From Fremontodendron californicum (taxonomy: Eukaryota; Streptophyta; Magnoliopsida; Malvales; Malvaceae), in the NCBI GenBank assembly GCA_030761205.1, contig JAULJL010000002.1, positions 41,566,814 to 41,630,813 of the forward strand: a stretch of DNA of 64,000 nucleotides, written 5' to 3'. The notes beneath the pieces are model-generated. The model had not been told where the DNA came from, searched no databases, and saw only the letters and a program-made list of their open reading frames with translations. Shown one piece after another: positions 1 through 11,914 of this stretch. The translations under genes were made by a program, and so were the position numbers. How positions within the stretch are numbered: the first letter of the stretch is position 1; each line of letters starts with the position of its first letter.

Positions 1-77
1 CCATTTTCCTTCTTCGACTTTTGAGGCTCAGGATTTTCAACCATTTTTTCTAAATAATCATATTCATCAAAATCCAT
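1..77 (-). CDS. CC1-like / RBM39-type RRM splicing factor, N-terminal 25 codons (partial)
   Basis: The start codon is at 77 and the frame runs open off the left edge. The first residues read MDFDEYDYLEKMVENPEPQK, which I recognise as the N-terminus of plant CC1-like (RBM39/CAPER-type) splicing factors; the Arabidopsis relative as I remember it is At2g16940. Full-length members have an RS-rich N-terminus followed by RRM domains and act in the nucleus in pre-mRNA splicing; none of those domains lies in the window. Upstream is a 5'-UTR intron on the minus strand: donor GAAAG|GTAAT at 375 and acceptor TTGCAG ending at 95, leaving a short UTR piece (94-78) before the ATG. The identity rests on about 25 residues, so it is moderately supported; the gene start and UTR intron are well supported. 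Confidence 0.6.
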   Translation of the reverse strand, partial: MDFDEYDYLEKMVENPEPQKSKKEN

Positions 78-94
78 ATTTACTCTCTTCTAAT

Positions 95-375
95 CTGCAA
101 TTAACGGACAAAAAAGAATAAATAAACTCAGCACACATACGAAAATGAAACATTAAAGAAACTAATAAACTCCACTACTTCCACTAAATTAAATTAAGCT
201 AAAACTACACAGTTTTCCCGTTGAGACAAAAGAATGTTAAATAATAATAATAAATGCTAAAATCAGCAAAAAGCTTATCCAAATTCAAATTCCAAGATTT
301 ACGTTCTTGTTCGTCGTAATTTCTTAGCAGTGAAATGAATTGATAGGGTTTTGAAAGCATAATTTGAGAAATTAC
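95..375 (-). other. 5'-UTR intron of the CC1-like gene
   Basis: Read on the minus strand, a GT donor (GAAAG|GTAATTTC) lies at 375-374 and a T-rich TTGCAG acceptor ends at 95, 18 bases before the ATG. An alternative donor (CTCAG|GTACTTC) sits near 431, so two UTR isoforms are possible. Confidence 0.6.
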
Positions 376-559
376 CTTTCGAGAAGCAAGCAAAATATTC
401 AACGCGACTAATTAGAGAAAGTTTTTGAAGTACCTGAGTACCGCTAGGGCTCGATGCAGTTTGGAATTTTGGCTTCGAGTACTTTATAGTTACTCGAAAA
501 TCGAAATAGCGGGTCGGTTGTTTTGGATCCAGGTGTGGATCACATTCACCGACATGAAC

Positions 560-690
560 TAAAACTAGAACTAATTAGGTTTTTTATGGGTTTGGGTTAA
601 AACTGAGGCTCCTATATATAATACGGGTGTAGGTCGGTTATTTTGACTAAGAGGCCCATGGCCCATACATTTTTTACGGAACGGCCCATC
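560..690 (-). promoter_or_regulatory. Promoter of the CC1-like gene: TATA-like box and GGCCCA (Site II) elements
   Basis: A TATA-like run (minus strand ATTATATATAGG) lies at 611-622. Three copies of the plant Site II core GGCCCA occur at 653-658, 660-665 and 683-688. Site II elements are typical of plant housekeeping, ribosomal and RNA-processing genes, which fits the assigned product. The start site is inferred to lie around 580. Confidence 0.5.
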
Positions 691-1781
691 CGCATATCTT
701 TTTTAAAAAAATGCCATCTTTAAACCCCTTTTATTTAAAGAAATAATAATAATAATGTATTAAAAAATGTGGGTAAATTTTTTTAAATAAAAAGTTAGGT
801 TTTTTTTTAATTGAAAAATTAATTACTTTTTAAAGTGAAAAAAACGCAAATATCTTTAATTTTATATTTGTTAAAAAAAACTTTATTTGATTTTTTGATC
901 TAATTTTCAATTGAATTGATGTCAATTGACTTTTAACACCAACTCAATAAAAGATTTTATTATATTATAAATTTATTTTATTTTAAAGTGTGGATGGAAA
1001 AATAAATTATTTTCCCACCACATTCTTTCCACTGTTTCATATATGTGTTTTCCAAGTAAGATCAATAATTCCCATCAAACGTAAAATGACAGAAAATATA
1101 TTTGATTTTGATAATTTTAAGATTCTTAAACTTTATCATTTTATTTAAATAAACCTTTTATACTTTTATTACATTCAAATAAACCCTTAACCTTTAATTT
1201 TCACCAAAATAAGTTTTTAACTTTTAATTTATACCTAAATAAACCCTTCACCATTATTTATACCTAAATAGATTCTTAACATAAATCAATATTTCATTTC
1301 AAATAAGAGCTAATTTGAATGCAAATATAAAAATAATAACTTATTTAAATATGATAAAAATATAAAAATTTATTTAAAAATAAATTAATTTAGAGATTTT
1401 TTTAATAAATGTTTTAGCCAATTTCTAAAAGTCTCATCAGAAATAATTGAATTTTATAAATTTTTGCAAAAAATGAAAATGAATTTGAAACAAAATTCCA
1501 TACAATTTTGTAAACACATTCTAAATTGCATTTGATATTTCCCACACAAATTTGTAAAACTCAACTCCTACATATGCAATGCTGCTAACAAAGTATTAAT
1601 TTGTTTAGATTGATGGAATAATTTATTTTCTCAAACCAAATGGAACACCAAATTGCTGTTTTCTCTCTTATTATTACACCACATCAAGTGACAAAAAAAA
1701 TGTAAGCAGTTCCTTTTCTTCGAACTTCCACATAATTTCTACCAAATACAATTGATGAGGAGAGGAGATGTGCATGCATGT
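691..1781. other. AT-rich intergenic DNA with degenerate ~30-bp repeats
   Basis: No coding potential was seen. Between about 1140 and 1290 several degenerate copies of a ~30-base unit with the core AAATAAACCCTTAAC recur (for example near 1150, 1180, 1210, 1240). A similar set lies at 3060-3180. Confidence 0.5.
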
Positions 1782-1789
1782 GTCACGGG

Positions 1790-2053
1790 TAGACCTGTTC
1801 ACGGGTCGGCAGCCCGTCCGACCCGGTTCGTATTGGATCGGGTTTGAACTTCAATATTTGTGATTTGGATCGGTCCGGCCTGAATCACTGTTCACGTATT
1901 AAAAAAATATTATTATTTTTAAAATTTTAATTATAAAAATATATATTTTGTTTATTAATAAATGAAAAGTGATTCTGACTTGCGGACCGAGCCTGAGCAT
2001 GAAAAATAAAAAAGTTTCGGACTGCGATTCGATCAGGCCCATGAACATCTCTA
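1790..2053. mobile_element. hAT-type MITE with 8-bp target-site duplication
   Basis: The element starts TAGACCTGTTCACGGG and, read from the other end, TAGAGATGTTCATGGG, giving imperfect terminal inverted repeats. It is flanked by the exact 8-bp direct repeat gtcacggg at 1782-1789 and 2054-2061. The 8-bp duplication and TAGAG-type ends fit a non-autonomous hAT element. At 264 bp it has no transposase; small open frames crossing it are not genes. Confidence 0.8.
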
Positions 2054-2107
2054 GTCACGGGCTTGGAACTACTCTCGATGTTGGGCCTGTCCTGGTTAGA
2101 CACTCGA

Positions 2108-2190
2108 TCCTGATCTTGGGGTGCACACCCAGAGTCCAGGCATGCCCCGGTCCTGGTCTTGGTGTGCACATCCAGGGTCCAGACGAGCAC
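2108..2190. repeat. GC-rich 43-bp tandem repeat, two copies
   Basis: Unit 1 begins at 2108 (TCCTGATCTTGGGGTGCAC) and unit 2 at 2151 (TCCTGGTCTTGGTGTGCAC). Both continue through a CCAGRGTCCAGRC block. The segment is notably GC-rich against the AT-rich background. Confidence 0.6.
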
Positions 2191-3970
2191 GCACGGACTG
2201 TGACACATGAAATACGCATTGCTCAAAATTCAACGGACTATACACAAAATACTGAGAATCTAAGTACCCTTCTAAGTTTTAACTCAGTCAAATCCAAAAC
2301 TCATTCAAAAGCAAACACCAATACATAGATTTCCACGAAAAAATAACACTAAAGTAACTAAATTTAATAAAGGTGATATAATTTGCAAAGTTATCTGAAC
2401 AGGAGCAGCAAAAAGTGTGACATTACTGTAAAAGTAAGATGGGTTATTGTCAATACTGCAAATGGGTTTCTCTAAAACAGAGATTCTTGTTCGATGAAGA
2501 GAGGATGCGTAAGGAGCTTAAAAGTAAAATCTCCTGTATTGATCTGATTTGATTTGATTTGAGTTGAAGATTAGATTGATTGATTCTACGGTCTACGCCA
2601 AATGCCATGTTTTTAGTTTAATATAACAAAAAGTGGCAATCTTTGGAGCAAATGGGAAGGTTTTGGACTTGGGAAAGAGATTAGATAGAGACTGAGCAGA
2701 ATCCTAGTTGTTAAACCAGTTTTTGATTCACTTGCGAGAAAAATGCTTCTGTCTGGTCTCCCGACACGACAGGCTCCCAGGTTTCAGTGTTGGACATTGG
2801 ATCAGATTGAATCGGATCAGTTGCTTGATTAACTACAACAACTAAGACCGTATCAAGCCCAATTGTCTATTCAATTTTAATGGGCCCTGGTGGCATTAGG
2901 CTTCAAGTTATAACATATTAGGCCTATACTTAGGGTTCCTTGTTTTCACCAAGAATCTTATTTTTCATGGGCCTGAACGTACCATACGGGCTTGGACCGT
3001 TTCCAAAGTCTACCCATTTTTTTGGGTTAAAATATTAACAAAATTATACTTTTTAATTTTTTTAAATAAACCTTTTAAACTCTTAAAAGTACTATTTTTT
3101 CTTCTTCTAATTAAACCCTTAAAAGTATTATTTTTATCCAATAAAACTCTTAAAATATTATTATTATTAATTAAACCTATATTTATCTAACGAATTTTAA
3201 TGGTTTTCATGTTTTATATTTTGTTTGTGTAACGATAGCATAATTAAGTCCATCAACAACAAAAAATAGCATAATTAATATACATTATGCATAACATTTA
3301 AATTCTCATAAATCTTCATGATAATGCCGTTTTGGTGAGATTCAAATGGTAAGAGTAGGGTACATTTTGGGTAAAAAACTAGAGTTGAGTCATAATGATA
3401 ATACTCTCCATTGTTATGTTAGAAAAATTATTCTATAGACCATTCACACCACATCAGTTATGATCTCAGCCAATGAAATTAAAATAAATCAATTTTTTTT
3501 TATGTTATACTTACATTCTAACATAAGACACGAGTTATTTCTCATAAGAAAAGAAAAAATGAAAAATATATTACGTTCTTCGCCTTTTCTTTCTCTCTCG
3601 TAGGAAAAAAAAGAACAAAGTCCAAAAGAAACAAAACAATAAGTATGACGTGGAAGAAAAATCTAATGTAGTTTAATTTTATTGACTGTTCTCATGATTG
3701 ACGTGATGAAAATGACTTATGTAATAATTTTTCGTTAGATAGATACTCAAATTAAGATGTATATATTTAATTTGAAGGGAACTATAGTTGCCAATTGAGA
3801 TCGTTGGCAATCATTTTTCATCATTAATAACTAGTCATTTTCACATGTTTAATTTATCTTGTAATTATCTCTCAAAACATAATTAATAAGTATTATACTT
3901 GGAATTTAACTTATTATATATAGTTATTTGCAATGATTGACAGTTTGAGTAAGTATCTAAATTCAAAATA
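2191..3970. other. Intergenic; a promoter-like patch with TGGGCC motifs near 2880-3000 but no supported gene
   Basis: No confident gene. TGGGCC motifs occur near 2881 and 2969, as in housekeeping promoters. On the minus strand below them is a 28-codon frame starting near 2803; on the plus strand a 37-codon frame with one CxxC pair starts near 2440. Both are too short to support. The rest is AT-rich, with degenerate AAATAAACC repeats at 3060-3180. Confidence 0.3.
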
Positions 3971-3973
3971 TAC

Positions 3974-4362
3974 GTTAGTTTAACATTATTGTTGGAAAAA
4001 ATTTGGATTGAAAAATAACTTGCAAAAAGTGTGTTTAAAAAATGTGGTGAAAAAATGTAATTTAAAAACTTTTACTGTTTGACATTGCTATGAAAAAGTG
4101 TTATGGGGAATTGAAATGTAAAAAAAAAAAAAAGATACGTTTAAAATAATAAAAGTATAGAGATGTGAGGATAATAAAGTCATTTTATTCAAAAGCAAAC
4201 TTTTAAAGCCCAAAAGCTATATTTTTTTGGCTTTTTGATTTGGCTTCTCAAACCATGGTTTCAACTGCAGAAACTAATTTTTTTTTATCTGTTTAGCATT
4301 GTATTTACGGTGAAAAGCAGCTTTTGACCTCAAAAACTGTGCCAGAAACAATGTTAAACAAA
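3974..4362 (+). mobile_element. ~390-bp MITE family, copy a
   Basis: It begins TTAGTTTAACATTATTGTTG and ends with the inverted counterpart AACAATGTTAAACAA. Internal blocks (AGAGATGTGAGGATAATAAAG, GCCCAAAAGCTATATTTTTT, GCAGCTTTTGACCTCAAAAA) are shared with the copies near 6658, 11915 and 23249. No coding capacity, so a non-autonomous DNA transposon. Boundaries are good to a few bases. Confidence 0.75.
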
Positions 4363-5659
4363 ATCATAATATGTATAAAACCATTTTGTAGTATGTTTTA
4401 AGACAGGGTTAGATGCCAACAATATAGATCATTATTAAAAGTATTTATGAGTTGGATTGAGTCGAGATAAATCCAATTAATCTTTGAAAATTCTTGCTCA
4501 AAGCTCAAAGTCCGACGGATTTGTTGAACTCAATTGGTTCAATTTTTTTAAAAAATATATTAAAATAATTAATAATTTAATATTTTTAATATATTTTAAA
4601 ATTAAATTAAATTAAAAATATTTTAGATCGATCAATTTCAAAATATTTATTCAAAATCTGATCTGATTAATAATCCATATATCCCCATAAACAAATCTAA
4701 TCGTTGTTGATCATTTTTAATTATTATCAATCCTAACGAGAAATGAACATATGATTATTGATTATACATTTTTTTTTTCTCTTTTAAAATTCTGAATTCA
4801 TTCCTAGCAATGGTCCCAACTCCCAACAAGGAAATTTAATTATTTATATATATAAAAAAAAAGATTAGTGCAACTGTAAAGCATAATATCCAATTTTCAA
4901 TGGCCATTATTATAATGAACAAGTGAAACATGCAATCAAGTGTTCAATGATATTTATTTCTAATTTAATGTTCCAAGCTTTTTGAGTTTTGATTTGTTAT
5001 TCTAAAGTTCTTTTTCAAAATAACATTTTAGTTATAGAACATTGTTTATACTAGTAATATTTTAAGCATATGTTAGTCTACCATTATATACATTATAATT
5101 TATTTAATTAATGCATGCATTTCATGCTTATTTTTTTTTGGGTGAATTTCCCATATAATAATTAGGATAAGGATCAGCTAGAACAACTAAGAAAATAACT
5201 CTTTATTTGTTTTCTCCACAAAGTTGATCAATTTGACATAATAAAGCCAAGGGTTTAATAATTTAATTAAATTTATAATTGCACCCTCGTGGGCACATGA
5301 AACATTCCCCGGATGGAAACTGAACTACATATTCTCAAAGAATGGCTATTCTTTATTGTTCCAACTTCCAACTATGACAACTAAAAAAGGTCAAATAGAT
5401 TATATTTTTTTAAATTTATATTATTTCGCATCTGTTAAAATTTTGAATTTTTTGTAATATTATATTTAAATTAGACATCTTTATCTATTGTCAATTAATG
5501 ATTTTAAGTTGAATGCTAACATATATCAAAATCCAAATTTTATTTTGTGCCTTATTATGCTCTCCTGCTTATTACCCTATTAATAATTAATAGTATTATT
5601 TATGTTAGTTCTCTTTTCGACTTGAATATGATGTATTTGATTCAATAATTGATATATAT
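4363..5659. other. AT-rich intergenic DNA, nothing recognised
   Basis: Only low-complexity A/T-rich sequence is visible: no open frame with protein-like composition, no tRNA or rRNA signature. Confidence 0.5.
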
Positions 5660-6199
5660 ATTTTTTTAAAGTAATCACCGACTACTCTCCTCCAGATTTC
5701 TAGACTTTTCTTCAGTATTCTCATTTCTAGATTTTTCTCTATTCCTCTAGATTGTTCTTCAATTACCTTCCTAGAAATTTCCCTCCCTAGAGTTTTCTAC
5801 ATGATTGTCTCTCTAGAAAGTCCTCCATCTTCGTAAAGGTTTCCTTAGTTTAGCCGACATACTAGAAAATTGTAAGAATATTGTAAGATTGGTTTAGTAA
5901 CCGACATAACAAAGCTATAAATAGAGCTTTAGGTGTTTAGTGTGTTGTGGAGGTGAAGAGAAGTGAGCAGAGAAAAAAGGAAGAAAAATATGAGAGTGAT
6001 GTGTGGGGTAATGAGTGAATAGTGAGTGAATAGTGAATAGTAAGAAAAGAGTTGTGTGATGTTGTGTCGATTGTAAGATGGTGTTTTTACTAATTGTATT
6101 TAGTCTTTTCTCAAATTAATAAATAGTGATTTTACGAATGTTACTGTAGCGTCCTGAGAAAGTTACTGTAGCAAATCGGTACTGTAGCACAAAACTACA
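5660..6199 (+). mobile_element. Solo or truncated LTR-like retrotransposon remnant
   Basis: A TATA box (TATAAATA, 5916-5923) sits mid-segment and is followed by a purine-rich leader-like tract. Near the right end TACTGTAGC occurs three times (6142, 6164, 6180). The segment ends ...TACA at 6199, followed at 6201-6213 by CGGTATCGAGAGT, similar to the initiator-tRNA primer binding site TGGTATCAGAGC. That order (promoter, leader, CA end, primer site) is what the right edge of a copia-type LTR looks like. The left edge is uncertain, and no gag-pol follows, so it is a remnant. Confidence 0.5.
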
Positions 6200-6657
6200 A
6201 TCGGTATCGAGAGTCAAGTTTCAACATTTTTTTTACTTAAAAAGTTGAATTTGAATCATTCTATTTATAATATATTTATACTAATTATAAAATGATTAAT
6301 TGAGTTTGGTGTTACGTACGAGTTAAGTGACATCAAATATTAATAATAAATATAAAATCAGAAAGATTTTTGTTCTTTTTAACAAAACAATTCTAAAGAA
6401 AACCGTCTATTTAAAAAAAAAAAAAAAAACCTACCAATATCTTATAAAAATAAAACACGTTTATTTTTGTTTCCCCTCAAAAAACAAAACACCTATAAAA
6501 TGAGTATACCAGATTCTAATATTAAAAAATGTTAGTTAACCATACTTATCTTTGAAGGGATATATAGCATTGAGTTGTCTGGCTTGCCTTATAGTCCAAG
6601 AGACAATATTAATATCAACATGCAAACTGGAGATTAATTAACCTATGAGAGAGATTT
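6200..6657. other. AT-rich intergenic DNA
   Basis: Apart from the primer-site-like bases at 6201-6213, only A/T-rich sequence and a long A run near 6413-6430 are present. Confidence 0.4.
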
Positions 6658-7049
6658 AGGATTAGTTTAGTATTGTTGTTGAAAAAAATTTGAATTGAAA
6701 AAAGTTTGAATTAGAAAAAGTATGGTGAAAAAAATGTAATTTAAGAATTCTTAAAAGTGTTTGGTATTACTGTGAAAAAGTGTTGTGAGAAATTAAAATG
6801 TAAAAAATATATATTTACAATAATAAAAATTTAAAGATGTGAAGATAATAAACTTTTTTTACCTCAAAAGTCAGCTTTCAAATCGAAAAAACTCAACAAC
6901 AAAAAAAAAAAGTTTAGCATTTTGGTTTTGACTGTCAAACCATATTTTTAATTACAGAAATCAAAAAAAAATTATCCATTTAACATTGATATTGTGATAA
7001 AATATAATTTTTGACTTCAAAAATTATGTGAACGATAATGTTAGACGGG
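6658..7049 (+). mobile_element. ~390-bp MITE family, copy b
   Basis: It begins GGATTAGTTTAGTATTGTTG and ends near CGATAATGTTAGACGGG, the imperfect inverted counterpart. The interior matches copy a at lower identity (CATATTTTTAATTACAGAAA and TTTTTGACTTCAAAAATT blocks). It is more diverged than the copy at 11915. Confidence 0.65.
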
Positions 7050-8904
7050 ACTTTATTAAAATGCTGTCAAACAAGCTTGGTGAACCAAGGGAATTTAGTG
7101 GAAAAAATAAATGTGAAGTAGAAGGAAATGAAAGTTTGAACCAAATTTAGAGAGGCATGAAATAGGGCAGGGAGGAAAAGAGAGAATTCTCTGATGAATA
7201 TGGCTCAGAATATAGATACGATTCACTTTGGTTACCAAATATCCAAGTTCCAAAGGAAGCTTAGCCTCCTAAAGAGTTTATTAATTCAAAGTCATCGGGT
7301 CGGTCAACTTGATGTAAAACTAACCTAAAATATCTATCAAGTCAAGAATCAAGATTCCAGCAATAGACGGCAGTTTATACTTTATATATCGAAGGTTGAG
7401 AACCGCGTTGTGGGATTATAATCTATAATATTAAAATACAAAGAAAATTAAAATAATAAATATTTGTATTTAAATTTTTTAAAATTTTTATCAATTTTAC
7501 ATTCCAATTAAGTAATTGAGGCAAAATTAATAATCACAATACTTTAATTATCAAAATAAAAAAATCCACAATACTTATATATATATATAAAAAAAAAAAT
7601 CCTTGAAATTTTTAAAAAACATCACTTAAAAGTCAATATCTTGAGAAAACCAAAAAATATTTTAAAAAAGTTTATGGGTGCTTAATTGGGTGACAAATGT
7701 CACTCAATGAAGACATGCCAAAAAATTCCTATTATATATATATATATATATATGATGATCCATCTTTTTCAAAATTATATGCTCACCAGTCACCACCACC
7801 AAATTGATGACTTTGAAGGAGTTTTTGAGCTAGTTAAGTTTTTCTTGGTTGGAAAATGACTTTTAAGAGTTGTTACACCTTCAATTATTATTAAATTTCC
7901 AATAATCACTTACACCAATTGCTTACTTTTTTCTACGTATATATATCTGACTCAATGTGAACAAAATATGCGTTAGGGTCATCACCTTAATTAGCTCTGG
8001 CAATGCCAAACAACTCTTTAATTATAAATTTTGAAGAGATATGAAATGTGAACCTATAATTATAATATTGAAGATGTGTTTTTAGGGTTGAATATGTACA
8101 TATATAATTGCCATGCCAAATAAAAAGAAAAGTATATATAGAAGTCTGAAAGCAACTTGAAGGAAAGCATGCATGCACAGCCCTTGTTAATTTGTAGTTG
8201 TAGACTTGATTTTTGAAGAAAAAAAAAAAAAAAAAAAGAGACCACCAATTCAACATAATTTATAATTAACAGTCAGCAGTCATCAAAATGAACAATATTT
8301 CAAATGAATTACAAATTTACAATAGAAGAATATTAACAGAAATGAACATAAAGTTTGTTTTGCATGTGGGATTCTATATAATATTGTACTTGTATATATA
8401 TTTTACAAAAGAAATCGTAACTTGAAAATAAGATAAGAGATTATAAATAGTGAAATTTGAATCCTAAATTTATTGGATGACATTTTTTAAAGGTTATTAT
8501 ATAAAAACTAGATTAAACCTTGAATTCAATGTGATTATATTTTTATAAAAACAAAGATTGTTGTCAGGCTGATAAGTGATAACATATATTCCCTTTAAAG
8601 GATATATATTGTTATAATTAATTATTGTAACCATTTATAAATTTTTTGTTGTTCTTGAAGTGATTTTGAAAATCCCAAAATAGCTAATATATTAGCTAGC
8701 AATATATATTTATATGATTTAAACCATGTTCATATGTATCTAAACATGTGTCTAAATATATAAAATATGTGCATATAAAGTACTCTTTTATCAGTAATTA
8801 TCTTTTTGGATCAACTGTCAATTCTTGCTAATTGTTTAATTTTTTTTTTTCATAATACAATTAGGAATATACCGAAATTTTATTTAAACCTAATAATTCT
8901 CAAT
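7050..8904. other. AT-rich intergenic DNA with (AT)n tracts
   Basis: No gene seen. An (AT)n microsatellite lies at about 7734-7753, and a long A run at about 8219-8236 gives rise to spurious open frames on the minus strand. Confidence 0.5.
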
Positions 8905-8908
8905 CTAT

Positions 8909-9188
8909 TTTGCTAATTGTTTAATATTCATATATATCAGACATTTGGACCTCTCTTTTAGATTCATGGCATCTTTGAATGTTATTTTCAAATCTGGGAT
9001 TCCAAATGTGTCATGCAATACGTTTAAGTAAATTCGACTATAATTGTTTAATGTTCATATATATATATATATATATTATATCAGAATTTGGACCCCTTTA
9101 ATTTTTTAGATTCATGTCAACTTTGAATGTCATTTTCAAATCTGGGATTCAATGCGTCATGCAATACGTTTAAGTAAATTTGATTTTT
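8909..9188. repeat. Tandem duplication of ~140 bp
   Basis: Two adjacent units (about 8909-9042 and 9043-9188) share the order TTGTTTAAT, TTTGGACC, TTAGATTCATG, TTTCAAATCTGGGATTC and GTCATGCAATACGTTTAAGT. The second carries an expanded (AT)n tract at 9056-9077. Confidence 0.65.
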
Positions 9189-9479
9189 CATCATATTAAT
9201 TTAATTAATTGAAAGAATTGCTTTCATTTAGTTTAGATAATCGAATTAATTTTAATATATATTTTAAAATTCGATTTTGTATATATTCATACATCGATCC
9301 TAGCATACATATCACCAACAGCCGTGAGGACAGGTTGTTAATCTTTCACATGGAAAGGACTCAAAACATTGCTTTCAACAATGTTCATAATCATGTAGAT
9401 CTACTACTTTGGGGCTATAATTTTTTTTAGAAAAATGGGTTTATACTTATCAAATTCGCAAACACTTAACGATTGGATA
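9189..9479. other. AT-rich intergenic DNA
   Basis: A 73-codon frame at 9209-9430 has no recognisable motif and is biased by A/T content; I do not support it as a gene. Confidence 0.4.
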
Positions 9480-10075
9480 TAAATATATAAGTAAACGCTG
9501 ATCAAAATTAAAAAAATATTGGGTCAAAATATTTGAAAAGTTTTTGTATTATACCATCTACTGCAAATTAGTTCATCTACTATAAAACTGAGTAAACAAA
9601 AAGGTAAAATTGCTAACTAGTGTAACAAAAACTGTTAAAAAAACTGATGTGGCATTCTAATCTAACCTTATGTTTATTTGATGATGTGGCACTAATAAAA
9701 TATATTATTTTAAGCTGACGTGGACAAAATAACAAACTAAGTTGGCAAAAAAAATTTGATGTGGCATTTTTGCCAACTTAGTTTGTTATTTTATCCACGT
9801 CAGCTTAAAATAATATATTTTATTGATGTCACGTCAGCATTTGACATTCATGTCATCAAATAAACATAATGTTAAATGTCACGTCAGCTTTTTTAACAGT
9901 TTCTGTAACACTAGTCAGTGATTTTACCTTTTTGCTTCAATTTTAAAAATACACAAACTAAATTATTCAGTTTTATAGTAAAATGACTAATTTACATTAG
10001 ATGATATAATATAGAGACTTCCTAAATAATTTGACCGAAAATATTGAAATTTTTTGCTATTTTTCTGCTTATTTT
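9480..10075. mobile_element. Foldback element / long hairpin MITE
   Basis: The left arm (strongest about 9540-9745) is nearly the reverse complement of the right arm (about 9770-10020). For example GCCAACTTAGTTTGTTATTT in the right arm pairs with AAATAACAAACTAAGTTGGC in the left, and matching outer blocks are GTATTATACCATCTA and TAGATGATATAATA. Weaker pairing continues outward to about 9480 and 10075. The loop is about 20-25 bases. It encodes no protein. Either a foldback transposon or the seed of a hairpin small-RNA locus. Confidence 0.75.
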
Positions 10076-10487
10076 TTTATATCTTTCCAACACACTCTAA
10101 AATATTTATTGACTAAGATATCAAAACACGTTTAGAAAATCAAGTCCGATATCTTCTAACATTTTTTTGTCTTTGCATACTCATCCCGACCTTTGTCTGA
10201 CAACCATTAAAGCCCCCATCAACTCCATGTCCAAAAGACATCAACAACCCTAATTGTAAAAATTCAAGAACGAAGACTGCAACAGCAAACAAAAAACTAA
10301 CTTAGAAGAAAGCTCGAAACATAGCTTTCAGCATATGATCATCTTTGCAGTTTGGCATTTGAAAAAACAGTCCAGAATCCAAGTCAGTGTTCAACCTAGC
10401 TAATTGTTTTTACCACAAAGATTCAAAGATGGAAGCTCTTTCTAAGGAAGGCTTTTACTAACTGAACCTCATTTTCTTCCATTGAAC

Positions 10488-10527
<40 letters not shown>

Positions 10528-11914
10528 CAAGCCATTGATGAAACAAGTACGAGTTCTTGAGCAAAATTCTATAATTTAAACAGTTATATTACCGACATAT
10601 ATAGTATAAAAGTTTTTTTTTTTTTTTTCCAACTTGCTTGTCAAAGAAGAGATGGTCCACTGCATTAATGTTGAGTTGAGAGACATGACTTTTTAACGTA
10701 GATTTGATGAGTTGAAGAACATTATCCGAATTGTCGATCTCTTCTCTAGTGGTTGAGATAAGGGCATAGTGAACATGATTGCATGATCTGCTGCCCGCCT
10801 TGTTTCAAATTATTATTATTTTTTTTTTATTCTTTTCCCATCATTTTTTATGCTCTTTTTCTTTCCTTTGATTATATATATGGACCCGTCACCTGGGGGA
10901 TCTATCTTTTATCCTGAGCTTCTGACATTTGCTATCTGGTTTAATTATGACTTTCTATCCTACACAATCTTGACTCTATATATACAGCTATTTTCAAGAT
11001 AATTATATACTATATACCCGTTATTAATTCTCACATTTTTTTTATATATATAATTTACGTCCGAACATTTAATTCAATAATTAACAAAATTTTAATTTAA
11101 AAAAAAAAAACTTAAATGTATACTAGCTATTTGATAAGTTTGAAGTTTTAAAATTGGATTACAAGTCATCAGAAGCACACCAACTTTTCAAACAAATTTA
11201 ACCTAAATGAGTCGATAATCAAACACAATTTTACATGAACTTAAATAATATATGGATAATATGAATTTTTTAATTTTTGAAAAAAAAGATAGAATTTTTT
11301 ATTTGTAGAAGGTATGGCAAAATCCGATCAATCTAATGAATTTCGTATCGATCCGTTTCGAATGAACATGTTTTTTTTTATAAAAGTGGGGGTAAGATAG
11401 AGCGGGACAATTTTGATAAATACTTGCTCCGCTCCACTCGCCTTTTAAAATTACTATTTTACTCCTTAAAATATTTAATATATTAGATATATATATATTA
11501 AACTCATATATATGTATTAATATTTTATAATATTTATATTTATATTTTTAGTGTATGTATATATTATATATATATATATATACTAAAGAATCATATATAC
11601 TAAAGAATCATATATACTAAAATTATATTCATTAATAAATTATAATATTAAAAAAATTTAATAAAAAAATAAAATTAAACGATATGGAATGATTATAAAT
11701 ATAATCAATATTCATAAAAATGAAATTTTTTAACATTCATACAAAAATAAAATAAAAATAGATAAAATTTCGCTCCCGTCCGCTTCATTAACATCCATTA
11801 TTTGTAAACCATCATTTAATACTTTCAGTTTCATCTCCTCCAAAATTAAAAAAAAAAAAAAAATAGTTCTCCTACCATGGTTCCAACTTGCTTGATTAAT
11901 TGTACTCTTCTCAG
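10076..11914. other. AT-rich intergenic DNA
   Basis: No supported gene. A (TA)n microsatellite covers about 10492-10524. The stretch at about 10130-10200 shares words (TCCGATATC, GTCTTTGCATACTC) with 21920-21970, so both probably carry pieces of one old repeat. Confidence 0.45.

Noticed and set aside
1927..2328. Overlapping open frames of 99 and 119 codons on opposite strands
   Set aside because: They run across a hAT MITE and a GC-rich repeat; composition follows the repeat and no domain is seen.
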